64,000 bases of DNA, from the NCBI GenBank assembly GCA_022393335.1, contig JAJEKB010020600.1, positions 640,115 through 704,114 of the forward strand. The letters run 5' to 3'. The stretch is from Macrotrachela quadricornifera (taxonomy: Eukaryota; Rotifera; Eurotatoria; Philodinida; Philodinidae). Both the position numbers and the translations under genes were made by a program. The notes under the pieces were generated by a model, which searched no databases, was not told where the DNA came from, and saw only the letters and a program-made list of their open reading frames with translations. This document shows, piece by piece, positions 44,352 to 55,954 of the stretch (its first letter is position 1; each line of letters opens with the position of its first letter).

Positions 44352-44654
44352 TTATAAGTCTATTTCAGTGACTATATATTGATATATGATTGCATCACGT
44401 ACAAATCCTTCTTTATAATATGGATCATCGTGCATGAATCGCATCATTTCATCTTCATGTGTTGTTAAAGGCCAATAAAAAGTCTTGCCATTGAGTGATT
44501 CAGCTACTTTAAATTCAACTTTACCTCCATCTTTATTTGATTGTTGACGAAGATATGATAAATGATTTGGACGAATTTCATTTCGTTTCATTAAAAAATC
44601 ATTATTAGTAAATATATAATGAAGAGCAAGTACTTTACGTCTACACTTCGACAT
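44352..44654 (-). CDS. YCII-domain protein (dimeric alpha-beta barrel)
   Basis: A 100-residue single-exon protein from ATG 44654. The layout matches the YCII/YciI fold: a first strand (VLALHYIFTNN), an early helix with RPNHLSYLRQQ, a central strand with KVEFKVAES, and the late DPYYKEGFV loop with the conserved Asp-Pro. YCII proteins are small ferredoxin-like dimers, sometimes with peroxidase or dehalogenase-like activity and often of unknown substrate. The catalytic His of the family may be the one in NHLSYL. Eukaryotic copies are uncommon outside groups with gene transfer, so transfer is possible. The length is normal for the family. Confidence 0.65.
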   Translation of the reverse strand: MSKCRRKVLALHYIFTNNDFLMKRNEIRPNHLSYLRQQSNKDGGKVEFKVAESLNGKTFYWPLTTHEDEMMRFMHDDPYYKEGFVRDAIIYQYIVTEIDL

Positions 44655-44659
44655 AAAAA

Positions 44660-45090
44660 GAATAATATATTAAAAAGAAATATCTATAGATAGATATTTA
44701 TATACTTGATAAAAAACAATTTTATTATAATACAACTTGATAAAAATAAAATAGTACAAAAGAAACGATCATAAATCTATCAAAGATTTTAAAATGACGG
44801 ATTTGATCATAAAAAGTCGGAAGATTGACATTTTAAAGTAGTTATATCATATCGTTTAATATATTTTCTAATTTTATATCTAATAATAAAATTATTTCAA
44901 AATAAAGAATGATCATTTATTTTGTCACTAACGGAAGTATGAAAATATTTTTATTTGTAAATAGCATGTATCAAGAACAAAAAGAACACATCAAATCTTT
45001 TCAGTTTAATCAAAAAGAAAAAAAAAAGACCAGTAAACAAAAACTTATACCTACAGAATAAAATAAATGTCCTTATAATAATATTTATAT
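44660..45090. other. Intergenic, AT-rich
   Basis: Promoter side of the YCII gene and 3' flank of the first Ly6-like gene. Nothing else seen. Confidence 0.4.
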
Positions 45091-45094
45091 CGTT

Positions 45095-45550
45095 TTAAAT
45101 CATTTTAAAAATAATACAAACAATTAAAATTATACCAAATAAATTCATTGGTAATATTTGATTAATACCATTACATAAATCAGTTTGACAACACCATACA
45201 CCATTACCAACTGCAGTAAATTCTTTGCATGAATCTGTTATATTTCTATCCACAAGATATGCTCCTCGGACTTTCTATTAAATAAAAATATTATTATAAT
45301 ATAAATTATAAAATAAAATTACTGTGCAAAATAATCCTGAACCATTAAGTGATATTCGTTCAGTATTACTTAAATCAAGTGGATTATCACAATTTTTGCA
45401 TGAATAACATTCAAGACTTCTAACATATCTACTTAAAGCTATAAAAAATAAATGAAAATACTTTTTTTATTTTATGCATTCTAAATAATAATCGATAAAC
45501 TTACTAAGTGAAATAAATAAAACAAAAATAATATTTCGAAATAGACTCAT
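45095..45550 (-). CDS. Ly6/uPAR-type three-finger protein A, GPI-anchored, three exons
   Basis: Exons 45550-45505, 45438-45323 and 45274-45095 have the same lengths (46, 116 and 180 nt) and phases as the two paralogues downstream. Exon 1 encodes the signal peptide (MSLFRNIIFVLFISL). Exon 2 starts the LU domain with SLECYSCKNC. Exon 3 carries the hallmark VWCCQTDLCN. A hydrophobic tail (MNLFGIILIVCIIF) fits a GPI-addition signal. The three-finger fold is held by disulfides; such proteins act at the cell surface as receptors or modulators. The frame is intact. It is the most diverged of the three local copies. Confidence 0.85.
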
Positions 45551-45559
45551 ATTTAATGT

Positions 45560-46090
45560 GTACTGTACGTTCGAATGTATTTGTTATTTGAATATAAAAC
45601 TAATGAAACATATAGTTATTCAAGCAAAGCGGTAGAAAAGCGAAAACATTAAAAAAAATGTATACTTATAATTAAGCGTTCTGCTTATAACGATCACTTG
45701 ATTGTATAGTTATTTATAATGTATATTGTCACGTGGTTGTAAATAACAAACAATATACTTTTCTTTATACATAAAATAAGAGTTTGTTGTTTAAATAATT
45801 TTTTTAAAGATAATTTCAAATAATTGAAATTACGATATAAATACATGTTCAATCATATTTTAATACTTTGACTCAAGCATTATCATCAAAGATAGTTTTA
45901 TAAAAATAAATGTTCATAATTTGAAATGTATGACTAAACATCACGTACATATATACAAATTGTGAATAAGAAATAGAAGTGTATTTGATTAGAATTATTT
46001 AAAGTTACAATTTTATCATTGACTTGATGTTTTTCTTTTACTGTTTGAACTTGACATTATGTTTATTTTTAATATATTACACTTGAAAAT
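45560..46090. other. Intergenic between Ly6-like genes
   Basis: AT-rich; contains the promoter side of gene A. No other feature supported. Confidence 0.4.
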
Positions 46091-46350
46091 AAACAAAGCC
46101 TTTCAATGAATTTCGTTAAAACCCTGTGAAGGCGAACTTTTATTAAAAAAAGAAATAAAGCTATCATGTCTTAATTAGTTATACTGTGAAAATTATTAAC
46201 TATCATATTTATTCTTGCTTCTAAGACACAAATAGAGAAAGGAAATATAATTTATTTACATGTATAATCCTTTGTAATCGTATTTCTCATTGTAATAAAA
46301 ATCTGAACACACAAAAAATTCATTTCGCTTGCTTAAAAAAAGATATCTTT

Positions 46351-46812
46351 TTAAAAAAATTTTAATAGAATAATAATAATCGAAAGTAATGGAAGAGTAG
46401 TTATTGGAATAAATTTTTTCGAACTATTACATAAATCACTTTGACAACACCATTGACCATTACCAATAACATTAACTGGTGAACAAGAAACGGATATATC
46501 TCGAGTCTCAACGAATAATGCCGTAATTTTCTATTCAAAAAATAAATTATTAAAAAAGAAAAAAAAAAATTCGAAAAAATATACTTACTCTACAGTATAA
46601 TCCTGCAGTGTTATTTGTTACTGTTACAGCATTACTTGTAGAGAATGGTGTATTGCAGACTTGACATGAATAGCAAGTCAAACCATCAGTATATTGACTA
46701 TAGACTAAAATAATTTAAATATGAATCAATATTTATTAAAAAGTTATTCATGAATATCAATATTACCAATTAGAATCAAACCAAGTAAAGCAATTTTACA
46801 AAAAACAGTCAT
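46351..46812 (-). CDS. Ly6/uPAR-type three-finger protein B, GPI-anchored, three exons
   Basis: Exons 46812-46767, about 46704-46589 and 46530-46351. The signal peptide MTVFCKIALLGLILI is followed by GLTCYSCQVCNTPF, then in exon 3 a CC pair in GQWCCQSDLCNSSKK and a hydrophobic tail (LPLLSIIIILLKFF) for GPI anchoring; total 113 residues. The splice sites are canonical (GTAATA, GTAAGT; acceptors TTTAG, GAATAG). Compared with paralogue C, differences concentrate in the loop before the CC motif (SVSCSPVNVIGNG against SDTCSSNNDNGIG), while the signal and tail are nearly identical. This is a surface protein whose ligand is unknown. Confidence 0.9.
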
Positions 46813-46904
46813 AATTTCTATGATAACGTGTATGTATATGAAAATTTTATAAAATGGATGTTTTTATTTGAATATGCACCTTATTAAATAGTATGATTAT
46901 TCAA

Positions 46905-46937
46905 ATAGAAACAGAGAGAGAGAGAGAGAAAGAGAAA
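46905..46937. repeat. GA microsatellite
   Basis: (AG)n tract upstream of gene B; a shorter tract is at the same place in unit 2 (about 50355-50370). Confidence 0.7.
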
Positions 46938-47954
46938 TATACACAAAAAAAGTTTTTTTTTACTCAGTGCCGTCAATAAAATGTTCTTTACGAACATTGT
47001 AGATGTTTCGTAGTATATATATATTTTTTTTAAATTTACTCCACGACATCACGGTTAACAAATAATATAAAAAAAATTACTTTTTTTTCATCTTCAGGTG
47101 CAATTTCATCACAATGCATCATGAAAAAATAAACTTCGGTCCGATCGATTAAAATGCAATTAAACAATGATGAAGTTTTTTAAAAGAATGGCCTAGGGTT
47201 CTAATATGAAATGCATTTCTTTCTCTTTGAAGTTTTATTTACCTTGTATTTCATCTATTGCATGCATTAAATAAAGAACGATAATTAATATTAAAGAGAT
47301 TAGATTTCAATGTCGATAAGTATAATTTACTGTTATTTTTGTGTTTGATTAATTCAAAGGTTTTTCTTGTAAAAATTTTATATGTCATCGTATATATTGA
47401 AAGATAGACATATTACTTATAATTTTCCATTCTTAGATCATGATAAATATCTTAGAAGATTAAAGAAAACAATAATACTATATAGAATTTAGTTATATAT
47501 TTCAATAAATTTTAATTTCGAAAGAGCATCTATCACATGATCTGTAATAGTTAAATTTCACTCCCCTATATTTCAAGATTACTTTTCAATTTTGTTTCAC
47601 TAAAATCAAGTTTGAATATTTAGCATGAGATTATCTCATTATGTAGCGAAAACTTCAGAGATTAGCTTAGAAATAAAATCTGTGAATAACCTATTAATGT
47701 TTCTTGAAGATGTTGAGTCATTCTATTCCATAAAAGAAAAAGATACTATTAGTAACATGTGAAGAATATCATGTCTCATTATGTAATTAGTTAAAAAATA
47801 TAGAAGATAGTGTTTACTTGTACAATAATATAATGATGATGGTATTATGATCTTCACTTTCGAATCATCTAACAATAGATTATATATATTTAGATTTTTG
47901 CTTTCATGATATCCATTCCCTTTTCGTATTCATGTATTCATTCGTCGGTTGTAC

Positions 47955-48102
47955 TATAAATAGACCAGTTTTAGTTCAAATAAAGCATGTGATAATCCAC
48001 TCTATTTTTTACGTGATATAATAATTAGAAGTTTTAAAGTGAATTTTCAGGAATATGTCAGAAACACCTAATGAAGAACTACAAAACTGTATTCGTAACT
48101 AA
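47955..48102 (+). promoter_or_regulatory. Candidate promoter with mini-ORF (unit 1)
   Basis: TATAAATA (47955-47962) is followed 93 bp later by an ATG (48055) opening a 15-codon frame (MSETPNEELQNCIRN). An acceptor-like TTTTCAG lies just before the ATG. The same arrangement is preserved in unit 2. It could be the 5' end of a small plus-strand gene or a relic of one; no larger product could be assembled. Confidence 0.3.
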
Positions 48103-49795
48103 GTATTATTATTAAGATATTTTAGTCGCCGAAGTGCAATTTATTACCCAATTTTTTTTCAATATAATTGAAAAATGAAAATTTTGATAGTATGAAAATT
48201 GCTTTTTTAAACGTATGAGAAAAAAAGACAATTTTTTGGAAACGTTCCACAAAGAACCTTGCGAAAATACGCAAAAAATCTTTTGATATAGGTTTTCAAT
48301 ACCTCTTTGTATTCGATTTCCAAGGGTGAAAACTGCAGATCTTTATGTCAATCTATTCAAAAAATACTCATCCACCTTTTTTTTTAAAGAACATGGATAA
48401 CAACGATAGATATGAATTTTAACAAATTATTATTCTATTATGAAATAGTAAAATTTTGGTTATATAACAAGATGTTTGAAGAGATTTTTAAGTCAAACTT
48501 TAGGTATAAGAAAATTTACAATGAATCAAAACTAATGACCAGAATATTCTATATAGCATTAAATCTAATCAACTTATTGTTACATACAAAAACTTGCACT
48601 CAACAATCAAAGACTGTCATAAAAGAATTGCTCATCATGATCCACACAAAGCATCGATAAAGATACATAATGTAAAAAAATTCTTATGTCATGAAAATTG
48701 GATCACTTTGATCAAATAATCAATAATTTTCTGATAAACTTTAATAAATGCTTTTTCCTATTATTTGAATCAATATTAATATCAACATAAATAGTAAGTA
48801 TATTTAATTCAAAAACTTTTCCGTTATTTACGATTATAAACGATGATCATCACCTAGGCATTGGGACATAACTGTAGTTTTAGACTCATGTATGATGACA
48901 AGGATAAACCATCATAGTTAGTACTTAATAGTTGCTATTATATCGCTGCTCTCGTCGAACATCTTGTAAGCAAAATCTTGACCAAGATCCGAAGTATAGA
49001 TAAGTGAACAGATCTTGGAAATTTAGGTACAGATATTTGGATTATCTTGTATGTAAGATCTTATGTACGATTCGTCAGTATTTTACGTATATCTCACTAA
49101 GATTTTGAGCGTTAGATTTTGTATTTAGTACAATATTCTTTATTTTCATCATATAAAATAAAACTTTAAACAATAATAATCAATATCTTGAAAACTCATA
49201 CAAATATATCCTTACATCAACCGTTTAAAAAAGGCCACACACGATAAAACATATATATGAACACCAAATACAATAAAAATTTACAAAAATAAAATAGTGT
49301 TCATATCGTCTGAATGAACATAGATACAATTTTTTTTCCTACTAGAGAACAATCTATGGATATCCATATAAAAATTTTTAGCGAAAAATCAGATAAAAAT
49401 CGATTAGAATAATATGATCTTAATTAAAATTAAAATTAGATTTTTCAGTCTAAAATCCAAGATTCTCGAATTGTTTTCTAATGAAAACAAAGCCTTTCAA
49501 TGAATTTTCTTAAAACCTTTTGAAGGCGAATTTTTTTCAAAAAAAAAATAAAACTACTAGACTATTGTCATATTTATTGTTGCTTCTAAAATACAAATAA
49601 ATAACTCTTAGATAGGAAAAGAAACAAAATACTCAAGTTTGTTTTTTGTTTAATTTTATTGTAGTTAAAAAAATAGAATTTGTACATGTTATATGCTCGT
49701 ATAATTAAAGTAAACAAAAGAAACATATACGCATTTGTTATCGTATTTCTTATTGTATTAAAAATTTTAACGCACAAAAAATTCATTTCGCTTGC

Positions 49796-50256
49796 TTAAA
49801 AAAATTTTAATAAAATAATAATAATCGAAAGTAATGGAAGAGTAGTTATTGGAATAAATTTTTTCGAACTATTACATAAATCAGTTTGACAACACCATTG
49901 ACCAATACCATTGTCATTATTTGATGAACAAGTATCGGATATATCTCGCATTTCAAACAATAGTGCCGTAATTTTCTGTTGAAAATAAATTATTTTAAAA
50001 GAAAAAAAAAGTTTTGGAAAAAATATACTTACACTACAGTATAATCCTGCAGTGTTATTTGTTACTGTTACAGCATTACTTGTAGAGAATGGTGTACTGC
50101 AGACTTGACATGAATAGCAAGTCAAACCATCAGTATATTGACTATAGACTAAAATAATTTAAATATGAATCAATATTTATTAAAAAGTTATTTATGAATA
50201 TTAATGTTACCAATAAGAATTAAACCAAATAAAGCAATTTTACAGAAAACAATCAT
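49796..50256 (-). CDS. Ly6/uPAR-type three-finger protein C, GPI-anchored, three exons
   Basis: Exons 50256-50211, 50148-50033 and 49975-49796 give 113 residues. There is a signal peptide (MIVFCKIALFGLILI), LU-domain start GLTCYSCQVCSTPF, the CC pair in GQWCCQTDLCNSSKK and the GPI-type tail LPLLSIIIILLKFF. It is the duplicate of gene B, with the same intron positions and phases. Codon changes cluster in exon 3 between KITALL and the CC pair, suggesting that the exposed finger has diverged fastest; that needs a formal test. There are no breaks. Expression and partner are unknown. Confidence 0.9.
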
Positions 50257-51364
50257 AATTTATATGATAATGTGTATGTATAATGAGTATTTTATAAAAT
50301 AAATGTTGCTATTTAAATAGGCGCCTTATTAAATAATATGACTATTCAAATAAAACAGAGAGAGAAAGAGAAATATACAAAATAAAGTTTTTTTTTACTT
50401 AGTACCATTTAGATGTTTCGTAATATATATATTTTTATAAAATTTACTGCACAATATCATGTTTAACAAATAATATAAAGAAAATGACTTTTTCTTTTAT
50501 CTTCAAGTACAATTTCATTATCATAAAATCATAAAAAAATAATCTTCAATCTGATCGATTAAAATGCAATTAAACAGTGATAAAATCTTTTAAAAGAATG
50601 GCCTAGGGTTCTAATATGAAATGCATTTCTTTCTCTTTGAAGTTTTATTTACCTTGTATTTCATCTATTGCATGCATTAAATAAAGAACGATAATTAATA
50701 TCAAAGAGATTAGATTTCAATGTTGAGAAGTATAATTTACTGTTATTTTTGTGTTTAATTGATTCAAAGATTTTTCGTGTAAAAATTTTATATCTCATCG
50801 TATGTATTGAAAGATAGACGTATTGCATGTAATTTTCCATTCTTAGATCATGATAAATATCTTAGAAGATTAAAGAAAACAATAATACTATATAGAATTT
50901 AGTTATATATTACAATGAATTTTAATTTCGAAAGAGCATCTATCACATGATCTGTAATAGTTAAATTTCACTCCCCTATATTTCAAGATTACTTTTCAAT
51001 TTTGTTTCACTAAAATCAAGTTTGAATATTTAGCATGAGATTATCTCATTATGTAGCGAAAACTTCAGAGATTAGCTTAGAAATAAAATCTGTGAATAAC
51101 CTATTAATGTTTCTTGAGGGTGTTGAGTCATTCTATTCCATAAAAGAAAAAGATACTATTAGTAACATGTGAAGAATATCATGTCTCATTATGTAATTAG
51201 TTAGAAAATATAGAAGATAGTGTTTACTTGTACAATAATATAATGATGATGGTATTATGATCTTCACTTTCGAATCATCTAACAATAGATTATATATATT
51301 TAGATCTTTGCTTTCATGGTATCCATTCCCTTTTCGTATTCATGTATTCATTCGTCGGTTGTAC

Positions 51365-51512
51365 TATAAATAGACCAGTTTTAGTTCAAATAAAGCATGT
51401 GATAATCCACTCTATTGTTTACGTGATATAATAATTAGAAGTTTTAAAGTGAATTTTTAGGAATATGTCAGAAACACCTAATGAAGAACTACAAAACTGT
51501 ATTCGTAACTAA
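51365..51512 (+). promoter_or_regulatory. Candidate promoter with mini-ORF (unit 2)
   Basis: Same TATAAATA (51365-51372) and 15-codon mini-ORF from ATG 51465 as in unit 1. The acceptor-like sequence is TTTTTAG here rather than TTTTCAG. Confidence 0.3.
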
Positions 51513-52399
51513 GTATTATTATTAAGATATTCTAGTCGCCGAAGTGCAATTTATTACCCAATTTTTTCAATATAATTGAGAAATGGAAATTTTAGTAGTA
51601 TGAAAATTGCTTCTTTTTAAAGTATGAGAAAAAAAGCAATCTTTCAAAAGCGTTCCACGAAGAACCTTGTGAAAACACTCAAAAAATCTTTTGATTTAGG
51701 TTTTCAATGCCTCTTTCTCTTCACTTTTCAACAATGAAAACTGCAGATCTTTCTGTCAGTTCATTCAAAAAATATTCATCCACCTTTTTTCGAAAAGAAC
51801 ATGAATAACAACGATAGATATGAGTTTTAACAAATTATTATTCTATTATGAAATAGTAAAATTTTGGTTATATAACAAGATGATTGAAGAGATTTTTAAG
51901 TCAAACTTTAGGTATAAGAAAATTTACAATTAATCAAAACTAATGATCAGAATATTCTATATAGCATTAAATCTAATCAGCCTATTGTTTACATATAAAA
52001 ACTTGCACTCAAAAATCAAAGACTGTCATAAAAGAATTATTCATCATGATCCAAACAAGGCATCGATAAAGATACATAATGTGAAAAATTCTTATGTCAT
52101 GAAAATTGGATCACTTTGATCAAATAATCAATAATTTTCTGATAAACTCTAATAAATGTTTTTTTCTATTATCTGAATCAATATTAATATCAACATAAAT
52201 AGTAAGTATATTTAATTCAAAAACTTTTGCGTTATTTACGATTATAAACGATGATCATCATCTAGGCATTGGGACATAACTGTAGTTTTAGACTCATGTA
52301 TGATTACTAAGATAAACGATTATAGTTGGTACTTAATAATTGCTATTATATCGCTACCCTTGTCGAACATCTTATAAGTAAGGTCTTGGCCAAGATATT

Positions 52400-52775
52400 T
52401 CACTAGAAGAATACCAGTGTATGCGACTAACTAAGGTCATATATATATATATATATCATGATAAAATGAATTATATACTGTATTCTTCAAGTGAAAAATC
52501 GATACGTATGAATACCAATTCAGAATGTAAAAATCTTTATTTTATCTCTTGATTCATGTTATTATTTCTTTTCACTGTGTGACCTAGTGCATTTGTTTTT
52601 CTCTCTGTGTATATACTTGAAAGAAATATGATTCTTTTCTTTTTTTTTCCTTTCTGCAGAGAAAAGAACAGGAAGAAAGAGAATAAAAGCTATGTTTTGA
52701 CATGTAAGCAGTATTATTTGCCTTATTAATTGAAAACGAAGCATTGAAAAAAAAAAACAAAATATATATTTTATT
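52400..52775. other. Promoter region of the kinase gene
   Basis: Includes an (AT)n tract at about 52438-52457 and AT-rich DNA. The minus-strand frame 52744-52562 is low complexity and not supported. Confidence 0.4.
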
Positions 52776-53916
52776 ATGTTTTCATCTATTCCATATGAAA
52801 ATATTGATTTTGATTCAAATGAAAATGATATTGAAACAATTGTATTAAATTATGTAAGAAAATCAATAAAAACAAATTCATCATTAACTATTAAAAAACT
52901 TACTGATGGCCTTTCAAATATACTTTTTGCTGTATATTCATCGGAAAATGATGGTGTTATTGTTAAAATTTATGGAAAAAATTCCGATTTAATTGTTGAT
53001 CGTAATAGTGAAATTCGTTTTATGATTCATTTAGCACAATATAGTATATCTCCTTCTATTCTATTAACATTTAATAATGGTTTTATATATCAATATATAC
53101 CTGGAGTTCCTATTCAAAATGGTGATCAAGAAAAATCGTAAGTAAATTTTTATTTTTTTACAAAAAAACAAAAAAATCATTTTTTTTTATTTTTAAATTA
53201 GGTTATTAATTGCTCGAAAATTAGCTGAATTTCATTCCGTACCATTAATGGATAAAAATGAAAAAGGTCAATTAGTAGAAAAATTACAACATTATATTAA
53301 TTTATTAAGTGGTACTAATGATGAATTATATAAACGTATAAAACTTTCAACATGTCCATATTTAAATGATATATCATGGTTAAAATTAACTGAAGATATA
53401 AATAAAATTGATGAAATATTTAATAATAATAAATCGAAATGGAAAAATTTTTCAATTGTTGTTTGTCATAATGATACACAAAGTTTAAATTTTATATTTA
53501 ATGAAATAAATAATAAAAAAATTTCTTTAATTGATTTTGAACATTGTGCAAGAAATATATGGTTATATGATATATTTAATTATTTTATTGAGTATGCTGG
53601 TTTAGATAATGAAGAACCAGATTATGATAATAAATATCCAAAACGTGATAAACAAAAACAATGGTTACAAACATATTTATCAAATGCATCATTTTTAAAT
53701 GATAAAATTGAAAAACAAATGAATATTGATGATTTATGTTATTTAGGTGATTGTTTACGTGCACCTATACATCTTTATTGGTCATTATGGGCTTTTTTAG
53801 AAGCATTAGTTAATCCTGAAGCAATGAAAAAATTTGATTATATTAAATATGGAAAATGTCGATTAAAACAATATGAAAAATATAAAAATGATTTTTTTTC
53901 AACTATTGAAAAATAA
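52776..53916 (+). CDS. Ethanolamine kinase-like protein, two exons
   Basis: Exon 1 (52776-53137) and exon 2 (53202-53916) join across a 64-bp GTAAGT-TTAG intron into 358 residues, a normal length for the choline/ethanolamine kinase family. Visible landmarks: the glycine-poor nucleotide loop TDGLSNILFAVYS (about 47-59), IVKIYGKNSD (Lys for ATP), the catalytic loop VVCHNDTQSLNFIF (about 208-221) and the metal-binding LIDFEHCARN (about 231-241), followed by DIFNYFIEYAGLD. The enzyme phosphorylates ethanolamine (possibly choline) in the first step of CDP-base phospholipid synthesis in the cytosol. The catalytic loop differs from the usual HNDLLxxN form by having TQS. The His replacing Tyr after DFE is also unusual. 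AATAAA lies near 53991. The gene is intact. Confidence 0.85.
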
Positions 53917-53929
53917 TATATTTGTTTAT

Positions 53930-54600
53930 AATTAAATTTCTAAATTTGTTAGATATTCTTTCAAGTGAATATAATTCACATAAGATCAATAAATAAAGAG
54001 TAGATACAATATGAATAATTTGTACTTTAAAATATTTACGACGGAATCCTACCAATTGATTTCATAGTTACATCATAAGTAGGGTTTAGTGAAGCTAGAT
54101 AAATTCTAGCAAACAATGAAATTGTTAAATTGTTTGTTTCTTGACGTAATAGTTTAATAAATGTGATAAATAATGAAAACAGGATCGAGACACAGATATT
54201 TTCGATATCAACTACACGTGATGAAAGGCAATCGATCGCATGACTCTTCACTACTATTCTCTTAATCAAAAGAAAAAACAAACTTCTATGATGGTTCAAA
54301 ATAAACGACACTGTTAGTATTGATCGTGTTGGTGTATTCGTTTTTATTATTTTATCGACAGACAAACGCAGGACGCTTCAACACAGAATAAAGTTTGAAA
54401 TATTTCTATAGAAGACTTTCTTTATTCTCGCTTTTTTACCCCTTCTAACTCTGAATGAAAACCAAAGGAATATATCAATCGAATGTAATGAAAAATAAAG
54501 CACAACTGACAAGGCACGCAAACGAAATAGTAGCTAGAGGCAATTCAGGAATGTGTATGATCATATATAAAATAATCTTATTGTTATAAAATATATTATT
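53930..54600. other. Intergenic, no gene supported
   Basis: The minus-strand frame 54365-54036 starts with a non-ATG codon and shows no family signature. Confidence 0.4.
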
Positions 54601-54602
54601 AT

Positions 54603-55370
54603 TTGATGCTTCTTTTATTCCCTCGACTGAAAGGAGGGTCATACAAAAAAATAGTTTGTATGTGTCTGTCAGGGTCAAAAGAACATCGAGGTCAAAAAAA
54701 CATCGTCGAAAAGGCTAATGGCCGTTTGTCTTCCACATGCGCTTCTTGTTGGCACTGAAGTATGCCCGTTGATCGACCACATTGCTGATTGTGATGGTAC
54801 CTGAATTGATCAATTGATGTTAGGAATTGATGAGGTTTGGTAATTCTCATCGAAAAGAAGTATTTTTTCACAAATTGATGGTTTCATCATGGTATGTGGT
54901 GAATACCATTGCTTATTGTGGAGGTATCTGAATTGGTCAATGGAAGCGTATGGTAGTATTAACTTTGTTAGAAGGGTTTATTTTCTCGATTGAGGGGGCA
55001 ATCATACGAAGAAAAGAAAAAATGATTTTTGTGTCTGTTGTCTGTCACGGGACAAAGGCTCGATCTGAATTATATTTGTTTTATCGAAAATTGTCGAAGT
55101 CGAGGAATCCGAATCTGGCATTAATTTTTTCAAGTTCTTTTGAAATTAATTTTTTTTCAGAGAAGATAAGTTTTTTACGAAAAAATTTACTTTTTATAGG
55201 GTTCGACCAACAGGCTTTTGAGGCTGCAAAATCGAATGGTATCATTAGTTTTTTATTATCTGGCAAAAAAATTTGTTTTACCCCAAAAAAATGTTTTTGC
55301 CAGATAATAATGATTTTATTTATACAATTGATCAAAGCGCTTTCGAGGGCGAGGTATTAATTGGCATGAA
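54603..55370. repeat. Two degenerate direct copies plus a hairpin
   Basis: Segments about 54603-54900 and 54905-55060 share words in the same order (TATGCCCGTTGATC/ATACCATTGC, TACCTGAATTG/TATCTGAATTGGTCAA, GAGGG...ATCATACGAA, TGTGTCTGT). At 55248-55308, ATTATCTGGCAAAAA and TTTTTGCCAGATAAT form a hairpin. The 136-codon frame across it (54950-55360) and its antisense are probably non-coding. Confidence 0.4.
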
Positions 55371-55430
55371 TAGTTTTTCAAAAGATTTTAAATTTATCGT
55401 TTTTGAAAAAAAAACACTGAAAAACAGGTA

Positions 55431-55727
55431 ACACGCGTCGCTGCGACTCGCTTAATCCTCGACTGAATATAGTCTACGCATTCTCTATCACTTCTCATCG
55501 CATTCGATATTGAGAACTCTTGCTGAGCAAATATAGGCATACAAAAAACTATGCATTATTATTGGAGACAATTTTCGTGTAAAAAGGTCAACCCTTTCAA
55601 TAATAGATAGGTTTTTTGTATGCATGTGTTTGTGTAACGACACTTCTAAATGTAGATTTTAAGTAAGTGATAAATATTGAGTGTATTGTACTCAGTTGAG
55701 GGTTAAGCGAGTCGCAGGGACGAGCGT
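55431..55727. mobile_element. MITE with TA target duplication, about 297 bp
   Basis: Ends ACACGCGTCGCTGCGACTCG and (reverse complement) ACGCTCGTCCCTGCGACTCG are inverted repeats of about 40 bp, with TA on each side (55429-55430, 55728-55729). The interior is AT-rich and non-coding. Confidence 0.85.
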
Positions 55728-55904
55728 TATTTATGTATTAACTAGATCATTAAATAAACATCACAGTATAATTCTTTTAACAGTTCCACAATTTATCGAT
55801 ATGCGTTCCAACAATAAATTCTGTCTTGATATATATCATCATTGTAATTCATGGATAATCTTTTTAGCGTTCATCTAGTCTCACTAAGCCCGACTTATGG
55901 TGTA

Positions 55905-55951
55905 AATATAAGGCTTAAAGCTTTTAATCAGTTGGTGAGGTTCCCTCATGA
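55905..55951. repeat. Solo GAGGGAAC-type element end
   Basis: AAAGCTTTTAATCAGTTGGT followed by GAGGTTCCCTCATG matches the terminus that flanks the assembly gap (5145-5190). No inverted partner was found nearby, so it is a truncated copy. Confidence 0.65.
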
Positions 55952-55954
55952 AAA

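Larger units (their letters stand above)
46091..48991. repeat. Segmental tandem duplication, unit 1
   Basis: About 2.9 kb that recurs at 49484-52395 in the same orientation. It starts near AAACAAAGCCTTTCAATGAA and ends near CGAACATCTTGTAAGC. It contains Ly6-like gene B. Identity is uneven: about 47180-48130 is almost unchanged between units, whereas 46840-47170 and 48130-48350 carry many differences. A 48412-48660 open frame here is broken in unit 2 and so is not a conserved gene. Confidence 0.9.
49484..52395. repeat. Segmental tandem duplication, unit 2
   Basis: Direct-repeat partner of 46091-48991; contains Ly6-like gene C at the same relative position and strand. The spacer between units (about 490 bp) is unrelated AT-rich DNA. 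Confidence 0.9.

Noticed and set aside
48412..48660. 82-codon plus-strand frame in duplication unit 1
   Set aside because: The corresponding frame in unit 2 has a stop and frame change, so it is not conserved coding sequence.
54036..54365. 109-codon minus-strand frame that looks partly membrane-like
   Set aside because: Non-ATG start, no family landmarks and no splice partners.
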